Program-made: the position numbers and the translations under genes | Notes under the pieces: model-generated | What the model was told of the DNA's origin: nothing | Seen by the model: the letters and a program-made list of their open reading frames with translations, nothing else | Databases searched by the model: none | DNA from: Roseivivax isoporae LMG 25204 | GTDB lineage: Bacteria > Pseudomonadota > Alphaproteobacteria > Rhodobacterales > Rhodobacteraceae | Assembly: GCF_000521865.1 (NCBI RefSeq) | Contig: NZ_JAME01000004.1 | Span: forward strand, 62,001-126,000 | Direction: 5' to 3' | DNA: 64,000 nucleotides | Shown: positions 54,034 to 62,477 of the stretch, piece after piece | Layout of the letters: every line of letters begins with the position of its first letter | Numbering within the stretch: position 1 is the first letter of the stretch

Positions 54034-55415
54034 GTCTGTGCCTCCTTCGCGGAAATGCCGGCCAGCAGCGTGCGCACCTCGCCCAAGTCATCGAGACGGG
54101 CCAGGTGGCGCAGGGCGTGGGCAAGCCGCTCCGCGGCTTCGGGATCGGCAAGGTCGCCGAGGTTGTCCATGAACTTGCCCCGGACCGCGTCCTCGGAGGG
54201 CGGACGCGAGGCATTGCCGTAGACGTCGTCGATCCGGCGCGTGAGGACCTCGCCGCCGACGGTCTCGATCTCGAGCAGCGCGTCGAACCGTTCCGGAAAG
54301 CGGCTGTCCGCAAGCGGGCGCCATGTCGACCGCGCGGCGACTTCGAACACGGCAGCCTCCGGCGTGCGCTCGAAGCTCTCGAGTCCGACGCGCCCCTCGA
54401 CGATCTGCATCGCGACGACGACCGGAAGGCTCCACCGCGCGGCATGCCCCGAGGCGCGGCATTTCGCTTCCCACGGCGCGCAGACGATCGGCGCAGCCCC
54501 TTCCGGCACGTGCAGGCGGATCGCGGCGATCCCGTCCGCGCCCGGCCGTCCGGCGGTCAGGTCCCGCGCAGCCTCGACGAATGGATGGATGTAGTGGCAG
54601 CACGGCACGAACTTGTAGGCCACGTCCGGCAGGTGCCACCGCCGGCCGAGGTCGGCGACATGCCCGGCAAGACGTCCCGCGCCCTCGGCGTCGCCCGCGA
54701 AGACGCGGAAGAGGCCGAACGTGTCGTCGAACGGCCGGTCGGGCCCGGTCAGGCCGGCCGATGCCAGCTCTGCCGCGGTGATGCCCGCATGGGCGGCCCA
54801 GCCCGGATGCATCGACTTCACCGTCGCGCCGTTCGACAGGAACGCGAACACGCCCGAAGCCTGGCTGAGCGCGATCCCGACCGCGTGCGCGACGCCCTCA
54901 CGGTCGAGGCCCTTGAGCGTGGCCGCGATCCCGGCCGCGCAGAGCGCGCCGCCCACCGAGGTCAGCTGGAACCCGCGGGCCTGGAACCCGCCGGCGGCCG
55001 AGAGGCCGAGGCGGATCAGCACCTCGTACCAGACCGCGTAGGCGCGCAGGGTCGCGCAGCCGCTCCGTCCCTCGGCCTCGGCCACCGCGAGCGCGGTCGC
55101 GGCCAGCACCGCGGACCCGTGCGCGATGGCCCCGGTATGGGTGTCGTCGTATTCGAGGCTGTGCATCAGGCCGCCATTGACCAGCGCGGCATCGGCCGGG
55201 CGCGCCCGGTGCCCGGTGCCGATCATCGAGCTCCGGCCGGCATCCGCCGCCACGGTGGCGGCGTGCCGCACCCACGGCGCCCCGGCCGAGCTGCGGGCCG
55301 CCGCGGCGGCCACGCCCACGATGTCCAGGAGGTGGCCGGACGCTGCCGCATCGACCTCGGGCGGAAGCGTGTCGATGGCGTCGAGCGCGGTCAGCAGGTC
55401 CTGCAACAGGCTCAT
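54030..55415 (-). CDS. MmgE/PrpD family protein (second copy)
   Basis: A 461-aa MmgE/PrpD-fold protein distinct from the one at 44866. Family segments are HLLDIVGVAAAAARSS, ALVNGGLMHSLEYDDTHTGAIAHGSA, SMHPGWAAHAGITAAELASAG and VAYKFVPCCHYIHPFVEAA. It overlaps the amidohydrolase gene on one side and the flavoprotein gene on the other, both by 4 bp. Two copies in one regulon suggest two dehydration or isomerisation steps or two related substrates. Confidence 0.88.
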   Translation of the reverse strand: MSLLQDLLTALDAIDTLPPEVDAAASGHLLDIVGVAAAAARSSAGAPWVRHAATVAADAGRSSMIGTGHRARPADAALVNGGLMHSLEYDDTHTGAIAHGSAVLAATALAVAEAEGRSGCATLRAYAVWYEVLIRLGLSAAGGFQARGFQLTSVGGALCAAGIAATLKGLDREGVAHAVGIALSQASGVFAFLSNGATVKSMHPGWAAHAGITAAELASAGLTGPDRPFDDTFGLFRVFAGDAEGAGRLAGHVADLGRRWHLPDVAYKFVPCCHYIHPFVEAARDLTAGRPGADGIAAIRLHVPEGAAPIVCAPWEAKCRASGHAARWSLPVVVAMQIVEGRVGLESFERTPEAAVFEVAARSTWRPLADSRFPERFDALLEIETVGGEVLTRRIDDVYGNASRPPSEDAVRGKFMDNLGDLADPEAAERLAHALRHLARLDDLGEVRTLLAGISAKEAQT

Positions 55416-56785
55416 GGTTCCGCCTTCGCGAGGTCCCGGGCGGCGGCGAGCGCCGCGAGGCGGCCAAGCGCGACCGCCGTCAGCAGGCCGTTCCCCGAGG
55501 CGTAGCCGTTCGCTCCGGCCCGCCCGCTGATGCCGGCCGCCGCGCCGCCGCCGGCAAAGAGGCCGGGGATCGGCGATCCGTCCGTGCGCAGGACCCGGCC
55601 ATGCGCATCGACCTTCAGGCCGCCCTGCGTGTGGAAGAGCGCCGGCACCGTGCGGCAGGAATAGAACGGCGCCCGGAGCGGCGCGTGACCGAAGGCGGTG
55701 CGGCCGAACCTGTCGGGGCGCCCGGCTTCGGCGGCGGCGTTGTAGTCCGCGACGGATGCCTCCGCGGCGTCACCGTCGAGGCCCTGCGCCCGGGCGACGT
55801 CCGCGACGCTGTCGCCCGTCTTGAGGCCGCCATGCGCGTGCAGCTCGGCGAACTCCTCCTCCTGCATGGCGATCTCGAAGATCCGCTGGTCGAAGACCGC
55901 ATATGCGTAATCGCCCTGCGCCAGGACGTGCCTGGCAAAGCCCGAATACCCGAGGCTCTCGTCGCCGAAGCGGGCGCCGTCCCCGCCCAGAAGGACGCCG
56001 CCCTTCTCGATCGTGGTCCAGGACAGGATGCTGCCGTGCGGGTCGGCCACCGCGGCATAGCCCTGGTAGGCCGCCATGTTCACGAGTGCGGCGTCGAGGG
56101 CCTCGCCCCATTCGACCGCCTCGCCGTCCGAACCGGGGGCGCCGAAATACTGCGCGCCCGCGATCTCGGGCGTGAAGCGTTCCACGAGTGTGCGGTTCGC
56201 GCCGAAGCCGTTGAGCGCGAGCAGGGTCGCGGCGGCCCGGAACTCGACCTCGGCGCCGTCGCCGGTGTCGATCACTGCGCCGGCCACGCACCCGTCCTCG
56301 ACGATCAGGCGGCGGACGGTGTTCCCCACCGCGAGGGGGATGTCGCGTTCCTCGACCGCGCGCACGAGGTCGTCGACCAGGTCCCGGCCCCGGCGGGATT
56401 TCGGCGCGTGCAGCCGCGGGACCGAATGGCCGATGTGCTTGTAGGCGGTGACCAGTTCGATCCGCGCCTTGACCGCGTCCACCAGCCATTCGACCGTCTC
56501 GGCCGACACGGCGGTCATGCGGCGCACGAGGTCCGGATCCTCGGTCTCGCCCGCGATCGACATGAGGTCGCGGAAATATGTCTCGGCGTCGTCCTCGATG
56601 CCGGCCTCCTTCTGGAACCGGGACCCCGCCGCCGGGACCGACCCGGTGCTCAGGGCCGAGTTCCCGCCGGGGCGATCGGTCTTTTCCACGATGGCCGCGC
56701 TGAGGCCGGCATCCGTGGCCGCGATGGCGGCGCAGAGGCCGCAGGCGCCCGCCCCGATAACGAGAAAGTCGACGTCATTGGCCAT
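55412..56785 (-). CDS. FAD-dependent dehydrogenase/reductase, fumarate reductase flavoprotein-like
   Basis: A 457-aa flavoprotein. The FAD motif is GAGACGLCAAIAATDAGLSAAIVEK near residue 12, with PGGNSALSTG next. The C-terminal FAD region GGLKVDAHGRVLRTDGSPIPGLFAGGGAAAGISG is typical of soluble fumarate reductase/3-ketosteroid dehydrogenase relatives. It would oxidise or reduce a C-C bond beside a carbonyl. It overlaps the MmgE/PrpD gene and follows the cysteine hydrolase gene by 41 bp. The substrate is unknown. Confidence 0.88.
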   Translation of the reverse strand: MANDVDFLVIGAGACGLCAAIAATDAGLSAAIVEKTDRPGGNSALSTGSVPAAGSRFQKEAGIEDDAETYFRDLMSIAGETEDPDLVRRMTAVSAETVEWLVDAVKARIELVTAYKHIGHSVPRLHAPKSRRGRDLVDDLVRAVEERDIPLAVGNTVRRLIVEDGCVAGAVIDTGDGAEVEFRAAATLLALNGFGANRTLVERFTPEIAGAQYFGAPGSDGEAVEWGEALDAALVNMAAYQGYAAVADPHGSILSWTTIEKGGVLLGGDGARFGDESLGYSGFARHVLAQGDYAYAVFDQRIFEIAMQEEEFAELHAHGGLKTGDSVADVARAQGLDGDAAEASVADYNAAAEAGRPDRFGRTAFGHAPLRAPFYSCRTVPALFHTQGGLKVDAHGRVLRTDGSPIPGLFAGGGAAAGISGRAGANGYASGNGLLTAVALGRLAALAAARDLAKAEP

Positions 56786-56826
56786 GTCGGGTCTCCTGCT
56801 GATGTGGGGGTCCGGTCGCGGCGGTC

Positions 56827-57519
56827 TCAGCCGACCTGCGCCAGGGCCTCGATCACGCCGTCCGTGGGCATGACGTCCGCGTATTTCGAGGCCATGTCGA
56901 ACAGGTTCACCGCGTGGGACGTGCTCGAGCGGTCGTAGACCGCGTCCTGCGGCACCGTGACGTGGAAGTTGTAGGCGAAGGCATCGACCACCGAGCCCCG
57001 CACGCAGCCGCTGGTCGTGCAGCCCGTGACCACCAGCGAATCCGCGTTCAGGTCGATGAGGTAGCTGGCCAGCGGCGTGCCGAAGAAGGCGCTCGGGTGC
57101 TTCTTGGGCAGCAGGATGTCGTTGCCGGAAGGCGCCACGTCCGGCACGAACTCGTAACCCTTGGCCGAGACGCCCATCAGAGCCGGCACCTTCTCGGCGA
57201 GCCGGCCGGTATCGAAGCTCTCCTTCGGCGCGACGTAGGGGTAGATGACCGGCCAGCCATTGGCGCGGAAGACCTTGAGCAGCTTCGCGATGTTCGCGAC
57301 CGCGTCCCAGCCGACCTGGCCGCAGGAGGTCGGGAATTCCTTCACCGCCTCGAAGAACGGCTTCGGTTCGGTGCCGACCGTGCGGTACTGGACGTCGATG
57401 ATCAGGAGGGCAGGGCGCTTGCCGAGGCCGGTCGGGGCCCCGAATCCCGCGGCCTCGTAGGCCCGCACTTCGTCTTCGCCGATGATGCCGTCCCAGGGGC
57501 GGCGGGTCTCAGTTGTCAT
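56827..57519 (-). CDS. Isochorismatase-like cysteine hydrolase (N-carbamoylsarcosine amidase-like)
   Basis: A 230-aa amidase with an intact Asp-Lys-Cys triad: D42 in LLIIDVQ, Lys in LLPKKHPSAFFGT (139-140) and C172 in GCTTSGCVRGSV, with the usual cis-peptide stretch. The long N-terminal arm and overall length fit the N-carbamoylsarcosine amidase/maleamate amidase group more than isochorismatase. It overlaps the isocitrate-lyase-family gene by 11 bp. Likely chemistry: hydrolysis of a carbamoyl or amide group after ring opening, releasing ammonia. Confidence 0.87.
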   Translation of the reverse strand: MTTETRRPWDGIIGEDEVRAYEAAGFGAPTGLGKRPALLIIDVQYRTVGTEPKPFFEAVKEFPTSCGQVGWDAVANIAKLLKVFRANGWPVIYPYVAPKESFDTGRLAEKVPALMGVSAKGYEFVPDVAPSGNDILLPKKHPSAFFGTPLASYLIDLNADSLVVTGCTTSGCVRGSVVDAFAYNFHVTVPQDAVYDRSSTSHAVNLFDMASKYADVMPTDGVIEALAQVG

Positions 57520-58375
57520 TGTATCGTTCCTCGAGCGCGTCCCATGTCGCCTTGTTCACGGTGGTCTGGCGTTCCTCGAACGAGGCCAGCCGGTCGCCCA
57601 CCCGGTCGAGCGAGCCGTCCACCTTCAGCGCGCCCAGCACCTCGCGCGAGGCGCGCAGCGCCGCCTGCAGCGCGGCGTTCGCGTAGAGCACGAAGCCGAA
57701 GCCGTTCTCGGCCAGCACCGCGCGTCCGGGATCGGGGGTCCGGCCCCCGAACACGATGTTGGCCACCTGCGGCACGGGCAGGTCGCGGCCGATCCGGGCC
57801 AGTTCGTCGAAATCCTGCGGCGCCTCGACAAAGGTCATGTCCGCGCCGGCCTCGATGTAGGCATGGGCACGGTCGATGGCCGCATCCAGCCCCTCGACCG
57901 CCCGAGCATCGGTGCGCGCGATGATCATCAGGTCGTCGTCGAGCCGGCTGTCGACGGCGGCCCGCACCTTCTGCACCATCTCCGACCGCGCGATCACGGC
58001 CTTGCCCGAGAAGTGTCCGCACTTCTTTGGAAAGACCTGGTCCTCGATCTGGATGGCGGAGGCGCCGGCGCGTTCGAGCAGGCGCACGGTCCGCACCGTG
58101 TTCACCGCGTTCCCGAATCCCGTGTCCGCGTCGACGATGATCGGCAGGTCGACCGCGTCGGCCATGTCGGACACCGCCTTTGCCACCTCGGTGACGGTGG
58201 TCAGCCCGACATCCGGTGCCCCGAGCGACATGTTCGCGATTCCGGCGCCGGTCGCGTAGACCGCGTCGAATCCGAGGTCCTCGATCACGCGGGCAAACAT
58301 CCCGTTCGCCGCTCCGGGGACGCTGATGGCCCGGCGCTCCGCGGCAAGGGCTTTCAGTCGTGTCGTGTTCTTCAT
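57509..58375 (-). CDS. PEP mutase/isocitrate lyase-family enzyme
   Basis: A 288-aa alpha/beta-barrel lyase. The catalytic motif KKCGH is at 117-121 (Cys119). VDADTGFGN and IIARTDARAVEGLDAAIDRA bind magnesium and substrate. Presence of the Cys points to a C-C bond lyase (methylisocitrate lyase, dimethylmalate lyase) more than PEP mutase. It is the first gene of the seven-gene minus-strand catabolic operon, with the GntR-type box 78 bp upstream of the start. It may give the final cleavage to pyruvate or a small acid. Confidence 0.88.
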   Translation of the reverse strand: MKNTTRLKALAAERRAISVPGAANGMFARVIEDLGFDAVYATGAGIANMSLGAPDVGLTTVTEVAKAVSDMADAVDLPIIVDADTGFGNAVNTVRTVRLLERAGASAIQIEDQVFPKKCGHFSGKAVIARSEMVQKVRAAVDSRLDDDLMIIARTDARAVEGLDAAIDRAHAYIEAGADMTFVEAPQDFDELARIGRDLPVPQVANIVFGGRTPDPGRAVLAENGFGFVLYANAALQAALRASREVLGALKVDGSLDRVGDRLASFEERQTTVNKATWDALEERYNDN

Positions 58376-58452
58376 CTGGGCTGTCCGTCCATTGTGTCGC
58401 CACGCGGCGGTTCGGTGCGATTGTCCCATCGGATAGCGGACGGCTCCGGCAA

Positions 58453-58467
58453 CTGTCAACAGTTTAC
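58453..58467. promoter_or_regulatory. GntR-type operator copy 2 (CTGTCAACAGTTTAC)
   Basis: CTGTCAACAGTTTAC lies between the isocitrate-lyase-family gene (minus, start 58375) and the GntR gene (plus, start 58601). It is identical to the box at 49300-49314 except for one base. It probably serves both autoregulation and control of the catabolic operon. Confidence 0.75.
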
Positions 58468-58600
58468 CGAAAACCGATTACAAGATCGACATGCCCGGCC
58501 GGATGGTGCTATTCAACTGCAAATAGTGAAAAATACCGCGCGCGCCCGTAGGTCACCCGGGGTGTCCGCCCCCCTTGAACCACATGAGGCAGAGTGCCGT

Positions 58601-59254
58601 ATGGACAAAATCGTCGGAACTTCGCTGGCGTCCGAAGCTTTTGATCGCGTTGTCGAGGCCATCATTTCCGGCGAGTTCGAGCCGGGCCAGAAGATCTCGG
58701 AGGCCGACCTCGCCCGCCGGCTCGGCATCAGCCGCGGACCCGTGCGCGAGGCACTGCACCGGCTCGAGGGGCGCCTCGTGTCCCGTGTCCCGCGCATCGG
58801 GGTGCGGGTCATCAAGTTCGGCTCGCACGAGCTGCGACAGCTCTTCTACCTGCGCGAGGCGCTCGAGGGCATGGCCGCCCGGCTGGCCGCGGAGTTCGCG
58901 CCGGACGATTTCGTCGAGGAGCTCGAGTCGCTCCTGCACCGCGATTCCGCAGAGATCGCCCAATCCGGTCAGAGCGTCTATCGCCAGCGCAGCGCGGACG
59001 AGGATTTCCATTCCGCCATCGCGGGGGCGTCGAACTGCGAGAACATCCAGCGGATCCTGCTGAACGAGGTCTACTACCAGCTTCGCATCCACCGGCTGCG
59101 GTCCTCGCAGAAGCCCGGCCGCGCCGACCAGGCGCTGAAGGAGCATTTCGAGATCATCGCCCAGCTCAAGGCGCGCAATCCGGCCGCCGCCGAGGAGGCG
59201 ATGCGCGCCCACGTCCGGGCCGCCCGCGAAAGCAGCCTGGCGGATCTTTCCTGA
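58601..59254 (+). CDS. GntR-family regulator, FCD (FadR) type
   Basis: A 217-aa regulator with an N-terminal winged helix (EAFDRVVEAIISGEFEPGQKISEADLARRLGISRGPVREALHRLE) and an all-helical FCD effector domain with metal-binding His in DEDFHSAIAG and LKEHFEII. It is divergent from the amide-catabolic operon, and the shared 15-bp box makes it the probable controller of genes from 44866 to 58375. It converges on the AbrB-family membrane protein gene with a 13-bp gap. Such regulators are usually released by an organic acid. Confidence 0.92.
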   Translation: MDKIVGTSLASEAFDRVVEAIISGEFEPGQKISEADLARRLGISRGPVREALHRLEGRLVSRVPRIGVRVIKFGSHELRQLFYLREALEGMAARLAAEFAPDDFVEELESLLHRDSAEIAQSGQSVYRQRSADEDFHSAIAGASNCENIQRILLNEVYYQLRIHRLRSSQKPGRADQALKEHFEIIAQLKARNPAAAEEAMRAHVRAARESSLADLS

Positions 59255-59267
59255 CCCGAATGACGCC

Positions 59268-60329
59268 TCATTCCCGGCGTCGCAAGCGGAGGACGGCGGC
59301 GACGATCGGTGCGCCGGTGATGACGAGGATGATCCGGGTGAGGTGGTGCACCACGATGAACCCGAGATCCGCCCCAGCGACGATCGCGAGCACCGTCATC
59401 TCGGCCTGGCCGCCGGGCGCGAAGGACAGGAAGCCCTCGACGGGCGTCGCGAACCCGGCGAGGACGACGATCTCGGTCACCACGAAGGCGAGGACCGCCA
59501 GGATCAGCACGTAGACGACGCCGGCCAGGACATCCTTGCGCAGCTCGTGCAGGGTCACGCCCACGTAGCCCACGCCGATGCCGATCCCGATGAAGAACTG
59601 CGCGGCGAGGATCGCCTCCCGCGGCGGGCGCTGGTCGATCAGGCCCGCGAGGGACAGCGCCGCGGTCAGGAGGAGCGGGCCGATGATGGTCGCGCCGAAC
59701 AGGCCGATGCGCTCGCCCCCCTTCCAGCCCACGAGCGCGGCCACCGCCATGAGCGCCATCTGCTGAAGCGGCAGGTCCGAGGCTGGCGCGCCGATCGGCT
59801 GCGTGAGCGGCCGGTCGAAGAGGTGCACCAGGAGGAACGGCACCACCGTCACGATCACCAGCACGCGGGTCGCGTGGATCAGCGACAGCGCCCGCACGTC
59901 CGCGCCGGCCTCCTGTCCGAAGACCACCATGTCCTGCAGCCCGCCGGGCATCGCCGCGTAGTACGAGGTTGCCATGTCGAACCCGCAGACCTTGCGGAAA
60001 TAGGGCACGCCGATCGCGCCGATGACGATGACGTAGAGCGGCACGAAGGCGACCGAGGCCGCCATCGCCGGCAGCTGGCCCAGCACCTCCGGCGTGACGG
60101 AGGCGCCCACCGCCACGCCGAGGATCGTGCGTGCCGCCTTCGACACCGGCCCCGTGCCCCTCAGCGGCGCGCCGAGCAGCGCGGCGATGAGGCAGGCCGA
60201 CATCGGGCCGAAGAGGAACGGCAGCGGCAGGTCGAGCACCCAGAACAGCGCCGCACCGCCAGCGGCAAGGCCGAGGGTCGCGAGGCGCCGGGTGCCGGTC
60301 GGGGCGGGGGTGGGGGCGTGTTGACTCAT
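59268..60329 (-). CDS. AbrB-family (duplicated) membrane protein, putative transporter
   Basis: A 353-aa polytopic protein with about ten hydrophobic segments in two similar halves. The halves start near PLPFLFGPMSACLIAALLG and FGATIIGPLLLTAALSLAGLI. This is the AbrB membrane duplication family, often misnamed as a regulator or ammonia monooxygenase; it has no DNA-binding part. Opposite orientation to a GntR-tcuAB unit suggests it moves the tricarboxylate substrate or a related acid, but transport has not been shown for this type. Its start codon lies inside a perfect inverted repeat. Confidence 0.82.
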   Translation of the reverse strand: MSQHAPTPAPTGTRRLATLGLAAGGAALFWVLDLPLPFLFGPMSACLIAALLGAPLRGTGPVSKAARTILGVAVGASVTPEVLGQLPAMAASVAFVPLYVIVIGAIGVPYFRKVCGFDMATSYYAAMPGGLQDMVVFGQEAGADVRALSLIHATRVLVIVTVVPFLLVHLFDRPLTQPIGAPASDLPLQQMALMAVAALVGWKGGERIGLFGATIIGPLLLTAALSLAGLIDQRPPREAILAAQFFIGIGIGVGYVGVTLHELRKDVLAGVVYVLILAVLAFVVTEIVVLAGFATPVEGFLSFAPGGQAEMTVLAIVAGADLGFIVVHHLTRIILVITGAPIVAAVLRLRRRE

Positions 60330-60352
60330 GTGTATCCAAGAGTATACACATG
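60327..60352. promoter_or_regulatory. Perfect 9-bp inverted repeat operator between divergent genes
   Basis: CATGTGTAT (60327-60335) and ATACACATG (60344-60352) are exact inverse complements with an 8-nt spacer. The repeat includes the ATG of the AbrB-family gene and ends 5 bp before the GntR start. It is the obvious site for autoregulation by the GntR protein and control of both genes. Confidence 0.75.
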
Positions 60353-60357
60353 CACAC

Positions 60358-61074
60358 ATGAATCAAGACAAAGAATCCATGGCGCGCGTGCAGGACGGTG
60401 CGGGCGGGGCCTCGCAGGGGGAAAGCGTCTACGTGGCGCTCCTGAACGACGTGCGCTCGGGCGTGCTGGCGCCGGGCGCCCGCCTGCTCGAGACCGAGAT
60501 CGCGCAGCGGCTCGACGTCAGCCGGACGCCCGTGCGCGAGGCGATCCGCCGGCTGGAGGCGGACGGGCTCGTCAGTCACATGCCGCGGGCGGGCGCCACC
60601 GTGCGCCGGCTCTCCTACCCGGAGATCATGGAGCTCTACGAGATGCGGACCGTGCTCGAGGGCACCGCGTCCCGGCTCGCGGCCCGCAGCGCGTCGGAGG
60701 TGGAGCTCGACGAGCTGCAGAGCATCAACGACGAGATGGGTGCCTGCGGTGGGGACGGTGCGCGGCTCTTCCAGCTGAACCAGCTCCTGCACCGCACGCT
60801 CATCGACGCCGCGCGCAACCGCTTCCTCGTCAAATCGGTGAACGCGATCCACACCACGCTGCTGATCCTCGGGCCCTCGACGCTCGGCCGGCCCGACCGC
60901 GCACCCGAGGCGGTGATCGAACACCAGGCCGTGCTCGACGCGCTGCGGTCCCGCGACGGCGACGCCGCCGAGGCGGCCATGCGCCGCCACATGGAGGCCG
61001 CGCAGCGGACCCGCCTGCGCATGCTGCGCGATATCGGCATCCTCGACGACAGCTATCCGGAAGACGCCCTATGA
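60358..61074 (+). CDS. GntR-family regulator, FCD type, of the tcu-like operon
   Basis: A 238-aa regulator with a winged-helix domain (VYVALLNDVRSGVLAPGARLLETEIAQRLDVSRTPVREAIRRLEADGLV) and an FCD domain (MRTVLEGTASRLAARSA, QLLHRTLIDAA, EHQAVLDALRSRDGDAAEAAMRRHM). It overlaps tcuA by 4 bp, so it is translated with the catabolic genes. In enterobacteria the tcu genes are controlled by a LysR protein, so a GntR here is different. An ATG at 60379 is an alternative start and would leave more room for the divergent promoter. Confidence 0.9.
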   Translation: MNQDKESMARVQDGAGGASQGESVYVALLNDVRSGVLAPGARLLETEIAQRLDVSRTPVREAIRRLEADGLVSHMPRAGATVRRLSYPEIMELYEMRTVLEGTASRLAARSASEVELDELQSINDEMGACGGDGARLFQLNQLLHRTLIDAARNRFLVKSVNAIHTTLLILGPSTLGRPDRAPEAVIEHQAVLDALRSRDGDAAEAAMRRHMEAAQRTRLRMLRDIGILDDSYPEDAL

Positions 61075-62477
61075 CCGACGATCTGAACCGCCTGTCCGCC
61101 ACCCGATGGGACGTGGTGGTCGTGGGGGGCGGCAATGCCGCCCTCTGCGCCGCCATCGAGGTCGCCGAGACCGGCGCCAGCGTGCTGATGCTCGAAGGCG
61201 CGCCCGAGACCTATCGCGGCGGCAACTCGCGCCATACGCGGAACTTCCGCTGCAAGCACGACGCGCCCCTGTCGGTCCTCACCGACGCCTACGAGGAGGA
61301 CGAGTTCTTCGACGACCTGATGCGCGTCACGAAGGGCAAGACCGACGAACACCTCGCCCGGCTCGCGATCCGCAAGTCCGAGGAGGCGCTGCCGTGGATG
61401 GAGGCGCACGGGGTGCGGTTCCAGCCGTCGCTGTCGGGCACGCTGTCGCTCGGCCGGACCAACGCCTTCTTCCTCGGGGGCGGCAAGGCGCTGGTGAACG
61501 CCTATTACAACACTGCCGCCGATCTCGGCGTGCGCGTGGTCTACGAGGCGCAGGTGCGTCACGTGGGCATCGAGGGGCGCCGCTTCACCCATGTCGAGGT
61601 CGAGAAGGACGGCGTCACGCACCGGATCGAGGGCCGCGCCATCGTGCTGGCCGCCGGCGGCTTCCAGGGCGACATCGACTGGCTGGCCCGCGCCTGGGGC
61701 GAGAGCGCGCGCAACTTCCTGATCCGCGGCACGCCCTACAACAAGGGTGTCGTGCTCCGCGACATGCTCGACCAGGGTGCGGAAAGCGTCGGCGACCCCA
61801 CCCAGTGCCACGCGGTCGCGATCGACGGCCGCGCGCCGAAATACGACGGCGGCATCGTCACCCGGCTCGACTGCGTGCCGTTCTCGGTGGTGGTGAACCG
61901 CGACGGCGACCGCTTCTATGACGAGGGCGAGGACGTCTGGCCCAAACGCTACGCGATATGGGGCCGCCTCGTCGCCGCCCAGCCCGAGCAGGTCGCCTAC
62001 TCGATCATCGATTCCCGGTCGATCGACCTTTTCATGCCCTCGGTCTACCCGCCCGAAAGCGCGGACACGATCGACGGGCTGGCACAGAAGCTGGGCCTGC
62101 CCGGCGCGAAGCTGCGCGAGACCGTGGAGCGGTTCAACGCGGCCTGCACCGACGGAAGCTTCAGCCCGCAGGAGCTCGACGGGCTCGCCACCACGGGGAT
62201 CGAGCCGGCCAAGACCAACTGGGCCCGCCCGATCGCCGAGCCGCCGTTCTACGGCTACGTGCTGCGCCCCGGCGTGACCTTCACCTACCTTGGCCTGCGC
62301 GTGGACGAGACCGCGCGGGTCACCGGCCCCGAGGGCCGTTACGACAACATCTGGACCGCCGGAGAGATGATGGCCGGCTCGATCCTGGGGCAGGGCTACC
62401 TGGCCGGGTTCGGCATGACCATCGGCACCGTGTTCGGCCGCATCGCAGGCCAGGAGGCCGCAGCCCATGTCGCTTGA
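61071..62477 (+). CDS. tcuA: FAD-dependent tricarballylate dehydrogenase
   Basis: Oxidises tricarballylate to cis-aconitate. The protein is 468 aa, the family length. The FAD motif VVVGGGNAALCAAIEVAETGASVLMLE is at about residues 12-38, followed by the TcuA hallmark GGNSRHTRNFR. The C-terminal GYVLRPGVTFTYLGLRVDETARV and GEMMAGSILGQGYLAGFGMTIG regions complete the flavoprotein. It starts inside the GntR stop and overlaps tcuB by 11 bp. Substrate assignment rests on similarity and the TcuB partner. Confidence 0.9.
   Translation: MTDDLNRLSATRWDVVVVGGGNAALCAAIEVAETGASVLMLEGAPETYRGGNSRHTRNFRCKHDAPLSVLTDAYEEDEFFDDLMRVTKGKTDEHLARLAIRKSEEALPWMEAHGVRFQPSLSGTLSLGRTNAFFLGGGKALVNAYYNTAADLGVRVVYEAQVRHVGIEGRRFTHVEVEKDGVTHRIEGRAIVLAAGGFQGDIDWLARAWGESARNFLIRGTPYNKGVVLRDMLDQGAESVGDPTQCHAVAIDGRAPKYDGGIVTRLDCVPFSVVVNRDGDRFYDEGEDVWPKRYAIWGRLVAAQPEQVAYSIIDSRSIDLFMPSVYPPESADTIDGLAQKLGLPGAKLRETVERFNAACTDGSFSPQELDGLATTGIEPAKTNWARPIAEPPFYGYVLRPGVTFTYLGLRVDETARVTGPEGRYDNIWTAGEMMAGSILGQGYLAGFGMTIGTVFGRIAGQEAAAHVA

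Noticed and set aside
59268-60329. AbrB-family transcriptional regulator
   Set aside because: The protein is almost entirely membrane helices; the name comes from an old family label and no DNA-binding domain is present.
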